A DNA stretch of 64,000 nucleotides from Diphasiastrum complanatum (taxonomy: Eukaryota > Streptophyta > Lycopodiopsida > Lycopodiales > Lycopodiaceae): NCBI GenBank assembly GCA_029204225.1, contig CM055092.1, forward strand, positions 15,708,715 through 15,772,714. Reading direction: 5' to 3'. A program made the position numbers and the translations under genes. A model generated the notes under the pieces. The model did not search any database. It was given only the letters and a program-made list of their open reading frames with translations, and was not told the DNA's origin. Below, one piece after another: positions 35,296 to 46,608 of this stretch (position 1 is its first letter; each line of letters opens with the position of its first letter).

Positions 35296-35366
35296 CATTT
35301 TTTTTTTAGAGGATGACATTGTGAATGCAACATTTTTTTTTTTAGAGGATGACATTGTGAATGCAA
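35296..35366. repeat. 35-36-bp tandem duplication
   Basis: A unit with a T-run and AGAGGATGACATTGTGAATG occurs at 35296-35330 and 35331-35366, the copies differing by one T. Confidence 0.93.
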
Positions 35367-36279
35367 CGATGAACACTAATTTACCAGCAAAACACTAGTT
35401 TACAAGTACAAGACAAGTTAAACTATGAGGGCAGAAATTTCAACAGAGCAGGAGAATTAGTGACAACAGAATGAGAATCCACACTCTTGTATAGAGGGTT
35501 TGTTTCCAAAGATAGATAGTATTATAAATAAAAATAGGAATAGTCCAAGTATCCAAATGATATTTATTACAAAGGAATATTCCAAGATTAATCTATCATT
35601 TTAAAATTGCTTCTATTGCATCTCAGCAATTTGTGTCACTTCTCTAGCATTGTTGTCCAAGACATTGGATGTTGTTGGTACAATAGCCTCTAGCATGCCG
35701 CAAAGCCAAGTAGAAGGATATGTGGGCCTCAGACTTTGTAGGCCACAATCAGGTTCAATTTCATGCTGAGACAGGTCTCCGAGATCACAATAGCCTTTGG
35801 CATGCCGCAAATTCTTGATTTTTAGATAATGGACAGCGATGGGAGGCCTCAAATCACTGAGCCTAGCCGCACATAGGCTGTTAGGATGATCTAGTCGCAC
35901 TTCAGATGCCAAATAGGTCGCACTCATGCTGTGAGCCTGATTTTTCCTTTGTAAACAGTGATGGGCAGGTCGTGGACATGTTCTACTGCCCGCAGACAGT
36001 TGGTAGGTCGCAGAACAGAGGGCAGACCACAGGGCCATGTGGCAGTGGCAGAAATGTAGGCAAGCAGGGTCAGCGAGGGTACAGAGGGCGCAGACACGTA
36101 GTAGGGGCTGCAAACAGGCAAAAGTGATCAACAAAAGTGATCATTGATGATTGCCAGAGTAGAGAACATTGCTCAATTGTGACTGATGGCCATTCTAGAA
36201 ATCAGTACTATAGTACCGCTATCAACGATTTAAGGCAAACCTTCTGAAGTGTGAGTGATTCAAGTTAGCATGATAAAAG

Positions 36280-36640
36280 TATAGAGCCTCAGAAACCTGG
36301 TGATGGAGGTCTCAAAACTGCGATGGTCTGGCTCTTGAATCATCAAAATTGTGTTTGAATCAGACAAAAACAGTAGATGAATTGGCCTCAGAGATGCAAC
36401 TGGCAACAGATATGTTATCTCTCTGAGTGTGATCGGTTGACAACAAGAATTTACACTTGGAATGCACAGATAGTTTGCCTCAGAAGTGCAATTGTCTGGC
36501 TATAGAAGGTGCGTTTATCTGGTTGCCTCTGCAAGTGCGATCCATTATCAATGCATATTGCCCTCTAAAGGTGCGATACTACGATTGGTAGAAGTGTTCT
36601 CTCCTGAAAGTGCGCTGGTAGCAAAGGTGTACTACTTCTG
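36280..36640. repeat. Degenerate repeat field 3' of gypsy B integrase
   Basis: Words of the type CCTCAGAAGTGC(A/G)AT recur at irregular 35-60-base spacing: near 36291, 36383, 36476, 36523, 36560 and 36602, several with GTCTGGCT. Copies are strongly diverged. Confidence 0.6.
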
Positions 36641-36672
36641 AAATCAAGGATCCATTAGTGATGGAGGTTACT

Positions 36673-37704
36673 TCAATAATGCAATTGTTCCCAACATAGA
36701 GAGCCGACTGATATGCGTTGTAAGTCCTTCTGTTTTAGGACATGGTCATGCGAGGCTTTGCGGTCTTTCTTTTTGGTGTGCAATGCATGCAAGGCAATAA
36801 TTCGGGTTTCGCATAAATTCATCAGTAAGCCTAATCGACGTTGGGTAGACTTACTTGTGTCTAATCGTTTTGTCACGGCCACTCTTAGGCTAGGGACAAT
36901 GAACTCAGCAGACATTACAGCCTCGAGTCCATAGACCAGTTGAAATGGGGTATGGCCAGTGGCAAGCTTATAGGTTGTTCGAAACGCCCATAAAGCTGCT
37001 TGGAGTTTATGTTCCCAATCGGACCTACTGGCTTCCACGGTCTTTGTGATAATATTGCACAAAATCTTGTTGGAATATTCGGCCTGTCCATTACATTGGG
37101 GATAATAAGGCGTACTCTTGCGATGAACTACAAGGAATTCAGCTAGGAGTACTAGTATTGTTTCATTCAGGAAGTGAGTTCCACGATCACTCACAAGTTC
37201 TAAAGGGCATTCGAAGCACGTGATGATGTTCTCATAGAGAAACTTAGTTGTGCTGGCTACATTGGCTACTCTAACGGCCTTCGCTTCTACCCACTTTGTA
37301 AAATAATCTGTCGCCACTATAATATATCGGGCTTGACTTCCTCTAGCGGCTGGGTGGATGGGACCACCATAATCTATGCCCCATTTTTCGAAAGGATTTT
37401 CTACTATGATAGGCTTTAAAGACATAAACCCAGATTTTCTCAGTTTTGTGGCTCTTTGGCACACATCACAGTGTTTCACAAATGTTGCCACATCACGGTG
37501 TAGGGTAGGCCACCAAAATCCTTCTTGGAGGACCTTTCGAGTAGTAGCGTCAACGGCCAAGTGACCACCACCAATTCCTTCATGAGTTGTACTAATAATA
37601 GGTTTTATTTCATGGTCCAGTAGGCGTCTTCGAAGGATATGGTCTATTCCCATTCGATAAAGTTGTCCAGCTATTAAGCTATACGGGGCAGCTTTTATTA
37701 TCAA
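36673..37704 (-). CDS. Gypsy B integrase, intact frame
   Basis: A 343-codon open frame. The N-terminal HHCC zinc site is GIGGGHLAVDATTRK and CDVCQ. The catalytic triad is present: WGIDYGGPIHP (Asp), LELVSDRGTHF (Asp) and YPQCNGQAEYSNK (Glu). The C-terminal part has EHKLQAALWAFRTTYK, TGHTPFQLVYGLEAVM and SAEFIVPSLRVAVTKRL. The end (GSLCWEQLHY) departs from the family, so the tail may be truncated. The ATG at 37702-37704 is only the first Met after an upstream stop; in a working element this part is cut from a polyprotein. This is the best-kept retroelement enzyme in the window. Confidence 0.88.
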   Translation of the reverse strand: MIIKAAPYSLIAGQLYRMGIDHILRRRLLDHEIKPIISTTHEGIGGGHLAVDATTRKVLQEGFWWPTLHRDVATFVKHCDVCQRATKLRKSGFMSLKPIIVENPFEKWGIDYGGPIHPAARGSQARYIIVATDYFTKWVEAKAVRVANVASTTKFLYENIITCFECPLELVSDRGTHFLNETILVLLAEFLVVHRKSTPYYPQCNGQAEYSNKILCNIITKTVEASRSDWEHKLQAALWAFRTTYKLATGHTPFQLVYGLEAVMSAEFIVPSLRVAVTKRLDTSKSTQRRLGLLMNLCETRIIALHALHTKKKDRKASHDHVLKQKDLQRISVGSLCWEQLHY

Positions 37705-37829
37705 CTTTCATTGATCTACGGAAGGTAGTGAAGGATCAGGTCGTCCCCTCACAAGATACTCAACTATATCGGCAGCCCATTCTGGAACTACATCAGCATA
37801 TAAAATATGAGCATCAGGGAGTTCATCAT

Positions 37830-39386
37830 CTACTCCCTAGTAGTGTAGTTAACTTCGGCTTCAATGAGCTGACGGCTCACGAAGCGGATGGGAAAATCTT
37901 TCTTTTTGTCACCTGGTTGGGTCAACACGATCCCTATTGCATACTTAGATGCATCCATGTGCATGTGAAATTCGATGCTCCAATTTGGAGATCGTAGGAT
38001 TGGGGTGGTGACCAAGGCTTGCTTAATCTTCTCAAAGGCGGCTAGGGCTTCCTATGTCCACTTAGGTTCAACAGTGGGGCGATAGAGTGGCAAGGCTAAT
38101 AATGCAAATATTAATATAAAATATCTATAGTGATTGGCATGGCCCATAGAGGTATAGACATCACGCACTGTTTTGGACAGGGTAATCTCAATTATTACTT
38201 TGATCTTATCTGGATCAGTGGCAATTCCGTATTGTGATATGATATGTCCTAGCACGATGCCATGAGTTATTCATATTTGGCATTTGACTGGGTTAAGGGA
38301 AATGCCATATCTTCGACATTGTTGCAGAACTTGTTCCAGATGATTTAAGTGATACCTTCGGGCTGAATGTACACACAAATCATGAAGGAATACTTCTAGG
38401 AATTTTTGAAGAAACTCCTTGAAGGTGTGTTGCATAACCCTCTAGAAGGTGCTTGGTGCATTACACAACCCAAATGGCATTACGCAAAAAGCATAAGTCC
38501 CCCATGCGGTTGCAAAGGCAGTTTTATGCTGGTCTTCAGGTGCTATTTGCACTTGGTTATACCCACTGAATCCGTCGAGGAAACTATAGGCCTCTTCTCC
38601 TGCTATTCGTTCGAGCACTCCTTCAAAAAAGGGCAGGGGAAAGTGGTCCTTCTTTGTGACTGCGTTAAGTTTCTTGAGGTCTACAAAAATGCTTAGTTTC
38701 CCGTTCTTTTTAGGCACAATCACAATTGGGGATACCCAGTCGGTATGCTCAATCTCATATATGAATCCAGCTTCTAGTAACTTTTCCAACTCTTGTTGAA
38801 TCAGTTCCGAGTAATGGGGTTTGCAGCGATAAGGTCGACTCGCTTTCAGTTTGGCACCATCGACTAACGGAATGGTGTGCTGCACTACTTCAGGTGGTAT
38901 TCCCTTCAGATCCTTGTAGGACCATGCAAAACAATCGCGGTATTCTCGTAGGAGGTCTCTTAGATCGGATAGCTCTTCAGTAGTAAGTTGTTCACCTACA
39001 TAGACTATCTTCTCTCCTTTTCTAGGACCGGGTAGATCTAGAGGTTGGACTTTTGCAGGACCCTCATACGAACAAGAATTTTCAAGTGCGTCATTCGAGT
39101 CGGGTATCTGCTAGGCTTGGGGCATAGCAACGATCACATCATCTAAGGTATAGTCTCAAAAGTATGCTGGTACATCGTGCAAAGGCTCAATCGTCGATTC
39201 TGAATCATGTCTTAGTTCCTGATTTTGGGATGGAGAAGTGGATGTTGTCAAGACTCTTTTTGAGACCTTAGATGCAGTGTCTATCGGTTGAATTTTGGTA
39301 TTCATGAGTTGTGGACGATCACAACCCATCTTAGCTTTTCTCTTTAGATTAGCAGGTATTTTGGAAGTTGGTTTCTTCACTGCCAC
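37830..39386 (-). pseudogene. Gypsy B reverse transcriptase and RNase H
   Basis: The leader to RT reads RDCFAWSYKDLKGIPPEVVQ then HTIPLVDGAKL (38.9 kb). RT has IVIVPKKNGKLSIFVDLKKL, FLDGFSGYNQVQIAPEDQHK and YAFCVMPFGLCNAPSTF (38442-38885). After a stop, the active site reads FLEVFLHDLCVHS, where Tyr/Phe-Val-Asp-Asp is expected, so it has lost one Asp. RNase H is at 37830-38015 (FHMHMDASKYAIGIVLTQ, FPIRFVSRQLIEAEVNY). Stops and shifts separate the blocks. RT would copy element RNA to DNA; this copy is unlikely to work. Confidence 0.85.
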
Positions 39387-39498
39387 CGTATTGACAAAGC
39401 ACGAGCAGGGTTTGAAGGAGAAACTGTCTTCTCAAGGGGGTCCCACAATGTGGTGTCCACACTGGTTATGGCTTCATCTATTGGATTTTCCCATTGGC

Positions 39499-41046
39499 TT
39501 ATCTTGACCCAGTATTGATATACACTTGTGGGGCAAGGCTCTTTAGAGACCTTAGCCAGGGATGGGATTTTAGGGACGTCTTCTGGTAGTCATCTTTTTC
39601 CATAACGTTGGGGATCGAAGTAAGATAACGTTTAAATAAAGGATAAATAGAAGCTTCAGTTCCATCTGAGTAAAAATAGGGAAATCCTTGATCCTCAGGC
39701 ATATAGACATTCTCAAGACTGAACTCTAGCTGAGGTTGAGGACCATGACTTGTGGTAGCAAGGTTTGCTGGGATGATTTGACGGTTTATCTGAGGCCTAG
39801 GTTGTCGCACTACTAAGGCTGGTGCTGTGTTATTCGGTCCAAGTATTGCTAAGCGTTGTTGGGGTGCTTGTTGGAATGTGGGCCTTTGGTAACTCGTAAT
39901 TTGGGGACCCTGTTGTTGCATCCTCCATTGGGATTGTCGTGCAACGATTTGTATTCTTGGATTGTAGATACAAGTAGATGTATCATGATTGTTGGTGTTG
40001 CAAAAGATGCAAAACCTTTGGGCTATCTGTCTATACTGTGGACATTCGTTTGTCGTGTGATTTTGTTGATATGTGGGACACCAAACATTATCACGCTTGG
40101 GAAATTGGTTGACAATAGGCCCTTGTGGTGTGGTATTTTTCAATTTCTGTTCAAAATCTTTGGATATCTTATCCATCTGTGCCTGGTGGGTTTTATTCAT
40201 GGTTTCAAGTTGCTGTAACAACAGTTGTGTGGCAACATCAGCAGAGGATCCTTCACCTTGAGATCTATGGCTTTGGTCAAAGACAATGGCTCGAGAACGT
40301 TGGGGTTCGTATTCTTCATCGGAGCCTTCATCCTCTTCGCGGATGGCATCATCCATAGCATCACGTAAGGTAGCATAGGATTCTGGAGGTCTAAGTTCAT
40401 GCCGACCAGCCATGAACCATATGAGCACGGCCTGATCAGGTGCTAAGTGGGCAGGGCATTCAGTCTTAAGACATTTGAGTCATTTGATGTAATCGCGTAC
40501 CCTCTTATCCTTTCTCATTTTAATCTTACTAAGCAATAAAAATGGGCTTTCAAGGAATCTGGATGATTTGAACCTGTTAACGAAGGAGTCCTTGAGTGAT
40601 TTCCACTCGTTTCGTTCGTGACGCTCAAGGTTGAAATACCACTCGCGAGCAACATCAGTGAGGGTCATACTAAAGAGTCGGAGTTTTTCTTCCGGAGTTG
40701 TCTCTCCATAGACTTCACATGCTTCCTCATAAAACTGAAGGTAGTATGCTAGGTTGGTAGTAACATCATATCGTGGCAGATCGAGTCTAGGAGCTCGTCG
40801 ATTATGTGGAATGGCTCCTGGTAATGGTACAACAAAGTATAATGGGTTGGGGATCCTTTGGGCTCCTGGTGCCTCAGGTGGTACTGGATTCTCTTGAGGT
40901 TGGTTTGGATTATTGGCAGCCATGTCGAACTGCTCTTGGAGATTCTGGGGTTGGGGATGACTAGTTGATGGTTTCTGGTCTCCAAGTGAACTTCCTTCCT
41001 CTCTCGAGATCCTAGATTTAGTCTTTCGACCTGATCTTAGTTGCAT
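39499..41046 (-). pseudogene. Gypsy B gag, two frames split by one stop
   Basis: Starts MQLRSGRKTKSRISREEG at 41046. The gag core has LDLPRYDVTTNLAYYLQFYE, VAREWYFNLERHERNEWK and LLLSKIKMRKDKRVRDYIK. A TGA at about 40480 (one change from CGA) interrupts the same frame, which goes on to 39499. The second part has LIWFMAGRHELRPPE, a coiled Gln-rich stretch, one damaged knuckle (CPTYQQNHTTNEC, second Cys to Tyr) and one good knuckle (CIFCNTNNHDTSTC). Apart from the stop the gag could be whole. Confidence 0.87.
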
Positions 41047-42470
41047 CCAAACAAAAGATCTTGTCTAAGTTCGCAGTTGAGAAAAGTATCTTGTTTGGGG
41101 ATCCAAGAATTCAAATTCTGGGAATGTAAAATTGGGAATGTACGAATGTAAGCTTTGGAATATGGAATTGGGGAATGAGATCTAGGATTTGTAACAAGTC
41201 TCAAGACATGGGGATTTGGGGATTGTCGGAGAGTGAATGAGGGAAGCAAATCTGGGGATCTAAGATGGGAATGGGAAACATGAATATGCAAATTTGGAGA
41301 ATTGGGGATTGTATATTTGGGATTCACAAGAGGTCTTGCAGATTTGGGATCCCAAAATGGGAAGGCAATTCTAGCAATGTAGCTGGGTGAAAACAAAAAG
41401 TGTGATGGTTGGAGATAGGATGAGATTTTTGGTTCTCCTCTTTGGCCAGTGATAAAGGGTGGATGGATGTAGGTTATACCCAAAGGGGGGAGTCAAGATA
41501 TCAAATTTTGGAGTCCTGGGGTGATTTTGGGATTGTAGGAAGCTAGGAGTGAAAAAAGTCCAAATCTATAAATCCTTTGGGAGGTATGGCTGGCCCTTAT
41601 AGGGATGTCAACGGATGTATTAGATCTCTCAGATCTAAAAGAGGCGAGTCAAAATATCCAAAATTGAAGCCTATAGGCCAAAAATAATAAATTTTGGGTT
41701 TTCTCTGGTTTTGGCCAATCCTGTGGGTATCTTGGTTCTCCTGACTCAAATTAGCTTCTTCACAAGTAGAGAATGTCACCTGCAAATAGGCAATCTAAGA
41801 CCTTGAGGGAACAATGAGATATGACACTCACAAAAAGTCTCTCAGATTGAGGATCCCAAAAAGTGCAAAAATCAGGATTTTCACACTTTTCAATGCAACA
41901 TGATGGGTGCTTGGGCTCTTGGTTTGCCCACTGGATAGTGTACTAAACTCAATGAGATCTATCAATGGTGAAAAAGGCAAACGAACATATCCAAAAATGA
42001 AGAATTTAGGCCAAAAATAATAAATATTGAAGGTGCTAGTACAACTGTACATCAAGAGGGGAGGTGGAGGACAAAACTTCAAATTTCCTCCCAGAAAGTG
42101 AAGAAGATGGTAATTTGCAAAATCAAATTGTGTGTACAGGTGGAGCGTTACAAAGAGGAGGTTTAAGGCCAAGAAGGAGGTAAAAGAGAGGAAAAGAAGA
42201 CCCACACAAGTCTGTACTTGCAGCAGGTACAACCTACAAGTACAGGCTTGTGTACATCCCTTCTTAAATTCTTCCTCTCTAGAAACTTTTAAGGCCAAAG
42301 CTATTGTTTAGAATAGCTTTTGCATGCTTTCAACCTTGCAAAATAACTTTGCAACTTAAAAATTAGCTTAGCTTCAAACTTTGTAAATTTGACTTCTAAG
42401 CTTTGAAATAAAACTTATCAAACTTAGTGTTTTTTGTTTTGAAAAGATTAATAATTTACTTGAAAACTAC

Positions 42471-42550
42471 AAACAGGAAACACCAAGTTACAAGCTTTTC
42501 AACAAAGTTTAAACAGGAAACACCAAGTTATAAGCTTTTCAACAAAGTTT
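42471..42550. repeat. 40-bp tandem duplication
   Basis: A unit beginning AAACAGGAAACACCAAGTTA occurs at 42471-42510 and 42511-42550 with one C/T difference. Confidence 0.95.
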
Positions 42551-43143
42551 AAACAACAGTTCGTTTACAAGGTTTTGTTTTACAAGGCTTATCTTGCTTT
42601 AACATCACATCACAAAGAAAGGCAATAAGTATTTTTAAAAAAGTACAAAGGTGATGTAATCATAACATTAAGATATGGATTAACCCTCCTCCACACAACA
42701 ATATCCCTTTGTGGAACTGCTCCTGCAGCTTGCGGCTGCTGTCCCCAATAGCAAGCCAACCCAACCAGCCGTACAGACCGCGCGCGCGGGCGCGCGGGCG
42801 CTCGACAATTTTTTTTTCAAATTTTTTTTTGCATGAGGAAAAACCAAAAAGCAAAAAAAAATTTCAAACTTCAGACTTCCGAGTCCCAAAATAAGGCCAA
42901 AAAATGAAATCGGCTTTTGAAGTTTTTAAAACCGCCAAAAATTCAAAAAAAATCGACAAACTTCCACCATAGCCAGCAAAGGTGGCTCATTTTCAATCAA
43001 AACGACCTCGGATTGAGACGAACCAAAAAGAAAAGATGTTCAGTTCAATATTCAACTAAGCCTTCAGAAAACATCAACTAAAAGCTTAAACCAACCAAAA
43101 ACGTAAGTCAGAGCAATTGCACCTTATTCACAATGATCGGTGG

Positions 43144-43156
43144 TTCTGATACTAAA
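43144..43156 (-). promoter_or_regulatory. Probable PBS of gypsy B
   Basis: The - strand reads TTTAGTATCAGAACC next to the putative LTR, close to TGGTATCAGAACC with one base of the TGG changed. Confidence 0.55.
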
Positions 43157-43990
43157 TGTTAGAATCCACATCGTCGTGCCGGTCATTGCTAAAGCACAAA
43201 CAAGTGACGAACGCTACGTTACCACCCAACCATAGAGGGACTACCACCTCACCCCCGTGCACTGGAGCTACAGACCACCATCAAGCAAGCTCGGATCTCA
43301 TGTAAGCCATGGTGTCTCATACCACCATGCTTTACCCTCGACCCTCCCCTACTTACATCTTGAGGCCTAGATACTCATCATGACCTAACCACCAGTGGAA
43401 GTGCTCTTCATTCTCTAGGAGAGAATGAATATCAAGCTCATGGAGATCTGCCTCTATATACATAGTCCAGGTGGGTCATCTCCGTCCATAGGAATGACAC
43501 CACGCGGCAATTGTGCACACTAACGCGGGTCCATAACAACGAGTCACCGTGTGCCAATAAAACATTGACACGTGGCACCCAAAAGACCTATAGCTCTAGT
43601 CAGCGTTCCGTCCCATAACTGAGACCGTCACCTCAAGTTTCCTGTTGCATGCCCTTATGGTATGTAACATCCGACCACTTTGTACATTCATTAACTGTAA
43701 TGAGGTGGTTGTAATAACTACAACAAAAGGTTGTTGTAGATATTCTGTAGGATATCAATCCTAGAATCTTCATCAGAAAACCACTTCTGATTATTCGAGT
43801 TTTCTGTAGCCAGCGTTATCACGCTCAATGATTGTAAGCTGAAGTTATCACTTCAAGCATTGTACTCACTGTTTGATATTAATCAGAGTGCAAATTTTCA
43901 GTCCCACTACTGTATTGTTTCATTGTGCATTTGTCTGAATCATTCATTTTTGAATGTTATGCTGCTTACTGTGGTGCTTTCAATCCTACA
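43157..43990 (-). repeat. Probable 5' LTR of gypsy B
   Basis: An 834-bp segment with TGTTAGAATC at one end and CAATCCTACA at the other, forming imperfect inverted ends (TG...CA). A TATATA word lies near 43458. A PBS-like site adjoins its left end. No 3' LTR copy was found left of the integrase, so the call rests on end structure and PBS. Confidence 0.6.
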
Positions 43991-44228
43991 TCAAGCTTGC
44001 TCATTAGCTTCCGCTCATTCCCACTGATTTCCGACAACAACTCACACCATCTCTTTAGCATTTGGATTCGGCTTGAACTTGTGGACTAGCTTTTTCTTTT
44101 TCTTTTTTCGATTCTCAAGTGAATTGAATCACTTGTTTCATCTTTCACAATTTTCATTAAATCTTTGCCCTTCATAAAATGCTTCATATATTTTTTCGCT
44201 AATAAAATCTTTTCCAATTATCTTTAGT

Positions 44229-45401
44229 ATGTGGTTTTTGTCAAGTCTACCTAAACAGATCAGACGTGAGCTGAAACACCATAATGAGTATGCACTCTTG
44301 CAAAATGCTATGGAAGATGCAATTCGAGAGGAGGATGAAGATTCAGATGATGAGCCAAATATCAATATGTTGCCTTATATAGCAGGGCAGACTACTATGA
44401 CATCCACCACCATTGCATCAACGAATGCCAACCTACTGCATAAATGATGCTCAATGAGTTCAAGAAACTTGGGAAGAACCAGCAAAAATAGATGGAAAAG
44501 TTGCAGTCGCAATTTGATGAGAAGATCAAAGCATTGGAAAATTTCCACGGACAAGCGAACAAGGAACCTAAGAAGTTTGCAAAGACTTTTCCTACCAGGG
44601 AAAATGTCTGGTGTTCTATTTGTACAGAAAATCACACAGTGAACGAGTGTCCTCAATTGAAAAAACGAATGAAAGTCAGTGTTTGCCATCTATGTAATTC
44701 ACTTGATCATAAGACTACTTTTTGCAACTTCAACCCTCGAATAATTCAGCAACGGTATGCACAAATGGGATATCGAGAACCATAATATGGAGGAAATCCA
44801 GTAGAAAGACCTCGACAATCTGCTCTTGGGTACCCGGAACGTTTAGCTTTATCTGCCCCACCAAAGCACTCCGCTCCTCCTGCCAGTTTGATGGAACCAG
44901 GACCGTATAAAAGTGCCGAGCGATGGAACTATGGTACTGATCAAGAAGGTGGATCTTCAGGTGGATCTTCGGAACAGTAAGCTATTTATGTTGCCCTCAA
45001 CAACAAGCCTCTAGAAATTGGACCAGAGCACCACTTGGATGCTTTGCATGTGGAGAAAATCATAGAGTTGCAGAATGTCCAAATAAAGAGAAATTTGTTC
45101 CATTCTGTCATGACTATGGTTATGGGCACTGCTATAAAGACTGTCCAGCAAGACCGAAGCCACCACCAGCTACAACACCTGTAAATTTGATAACAATCAA
45201 GCGAAGACCAGCAGCTCCGAATAAATCAAGTGCACCCTTGATGGTGGTCACCAGAGCACAGAAGCGAAAAGAACCAGTAGTGGATCCGGTACCTGCTAAT
45301 TCTATACCATTGAATGATATACCAACAGCATCGGGAGTCTATCCAAATCTTAATACAGAAAAATGAAGATATCAAAATATGAGGTAGTGGATCAAACATC
45401 T
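44229..45401 (+). pseudogene. Ty3-gypsy gag fragment (related to element A)
   Basis: The + strand reads MWFLSSLPKQIRRELK, AIREEDEDSDDEPNINMLPY and NVWCSICTENHTVNEC then CHLCNSLDHKTTFC (two zinc knuckles). It ends in the same region as element A's YQNMRQW motif, here MR*WIK, right at the start of the next LTR. Several in-frame stops. The upstream gag half is missing (starts abruptly near 44229). Confidence 0.82.
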
Positions 45402-46453
45402 TGTTGGATTTATTTCCTCTAGTCACCTAAATCCCATTTTTAATTTGCCTCCATTCATGTTGCATATTTACTCGCGTTGTTGCACAATCTGCATATTCAC
45501 ATGTAAATTCTCACAGTTGATGAAGAGACGAAAAGCAAAGGCTGATGTCACACCCTCTTCACGCTCATGCAGTTGTGCTAACAAACTGGACGACGACTGC
45601 AGCCACCCACCATCTCCTACAGACAACACATCCACCTTGTACTTGTATCATTTGCACACCTATAACATTATGTATTAATTAAATACCATTTGCGTATTCA
45701 TTAACTGAGAAAAACAAAGATCAAAAGATCAAGAAGTTAGTAAGCGAGAGAGAACAAAGAAGAGAAGCTTATCAGAGGTAGACAAAAGTAGATGCTCTGT
45801 GCATTGATTCTTTAATTCATCAGCAATAAAATTTCATCTCTTTTACAGTTTGAATAAACTTCATAGGGCACGCAGTTTCGTCCGCTATTGTCTTGTGCTC
45901 TACCGCATTATTGACATGTATATTTGATATACTTAATCTGATACAGTTCTTTGTTCTGCGTTCATATTTGTGTTAATATTGCTATGCTTGTTATTCATCT
46001 ATCTGATCTTTCTAGTTGCTCTTTCTAGTAACAGACGATTAACATTTAGTCTTGTCTTTCGCAAATGTTTCGCGACTAATTATCAGTCGAGAATTGTCTA
46101 GCTCTTTGCGAATCATTCATGACACATAATTTGTCTAGCTATTTGCGACAAATTATTCTTCTGACGCTTCGTTCATCGATGTTTGGCTATGTAATCAAGA
46201 ACGACCGTGATTTCCATCACTAACATTCTGTTCGTTCTGATAGGCGTAGTCATGCTTTCGAAGAGAGTCGCATAGCTCATTCCGTTGCGCACAAACAATT
46301 TTTGTTCGAGTTCGTTTCTTGTTTGAGTTCGTTGCTCGTTTGTATTTCGTGTCTCGTTTGTGTTCGTCTTACCTCTCTGAGCTAAATTTTTTTATCTATT
46401 TATTTTATACGTCATCTTTCTCAACTCTCACTACTCTCCCTCTCTCTCCAACA
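45402..46453 (+). repeat. 5' LTR of copia element E
   Basis: The 1052-bp segment starts TGTTGGATTT and ends TCTCCAACA (TGTTGG/CCAACA inverted ends) and is followed directly by the PBS. No 3' partner was found. Confidence 0.82.
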
Positions 46454-46465
46454 TGGTATCAGAGC
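46454..46465 (+). promoter_or_regulatory. PBS of copia element E
   Basis: TGGTATCAGAGC, an exact copy of the common plant copia primer site complementary to initiator-Met tRNA. Confidence 0.95.
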
Positions 46466-46608
46466 TATTTTCATAGCTTGATAAGCTTCCACATTACAAG
46501 ACTCTAATAGTTGATAGAGTAATCGATTTCTTATTTTGTATTTTAGCGTCAGGTTTTCATACTTAAGTCACTGATAATTTCTCCTATCACTTGCACTAAT
46601 TCCTCCAC

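Larger units (their letters stand above)
34021..36672. other. Sequence between gypsy A gag and gypsy B integrase
   Basis: It holds a short leader of gypsy A, a probable copia gag fragment at 34830-35060, a 35-bp tandem duplication at 35296-35366, and a degenerate repeat field at 36280-36640 beyond the gypsy B integrase. The LTRs of A and B were not found here. A 173-codon - strand frame at 35613-36134 is Cys/Leu-rich, overlaps repeats and looks accidental. Confidence 0.5.
36673..41046 (-). mobile_element. Ty3-gypsy element B, internal coding region
   Basis: The - strand order is gag (41.05-39.5 kb), RT (38.9-38.05 kb), RNase H (38.0-37.8 kb), integrase (37.7-36.7 kb). Protease is missing between gag and RT. 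The 5' LTR is probably at 43157-43990 with a 2.1-kb leader. The coding text is better preserved than in elements A and C, with few stops per domain. Confidence 0.88.
41047..43156 (-). other. Gypsy B leader (5' UTR)
   Basis: It lies between the gag start and the probable PBS. It holds two related cassettes (about 41630-41700 and 41960-42030, both with GGCCAAAAATAATAAAT), a 40-bp tandem duplication (42471-42550) and a CG-alternating block (42777-42804). Several - strand frames occur but none resembles a known protein. Confidence 0.6.

Noticed and set aside
35613-36134. 173-codon - strand ORF rich in Cys, Leu and Ala
   Set aside because: It overlaps diverged repeats, has no recognisable motif and lies in non-coding sequence beyond a gypsy integrase.
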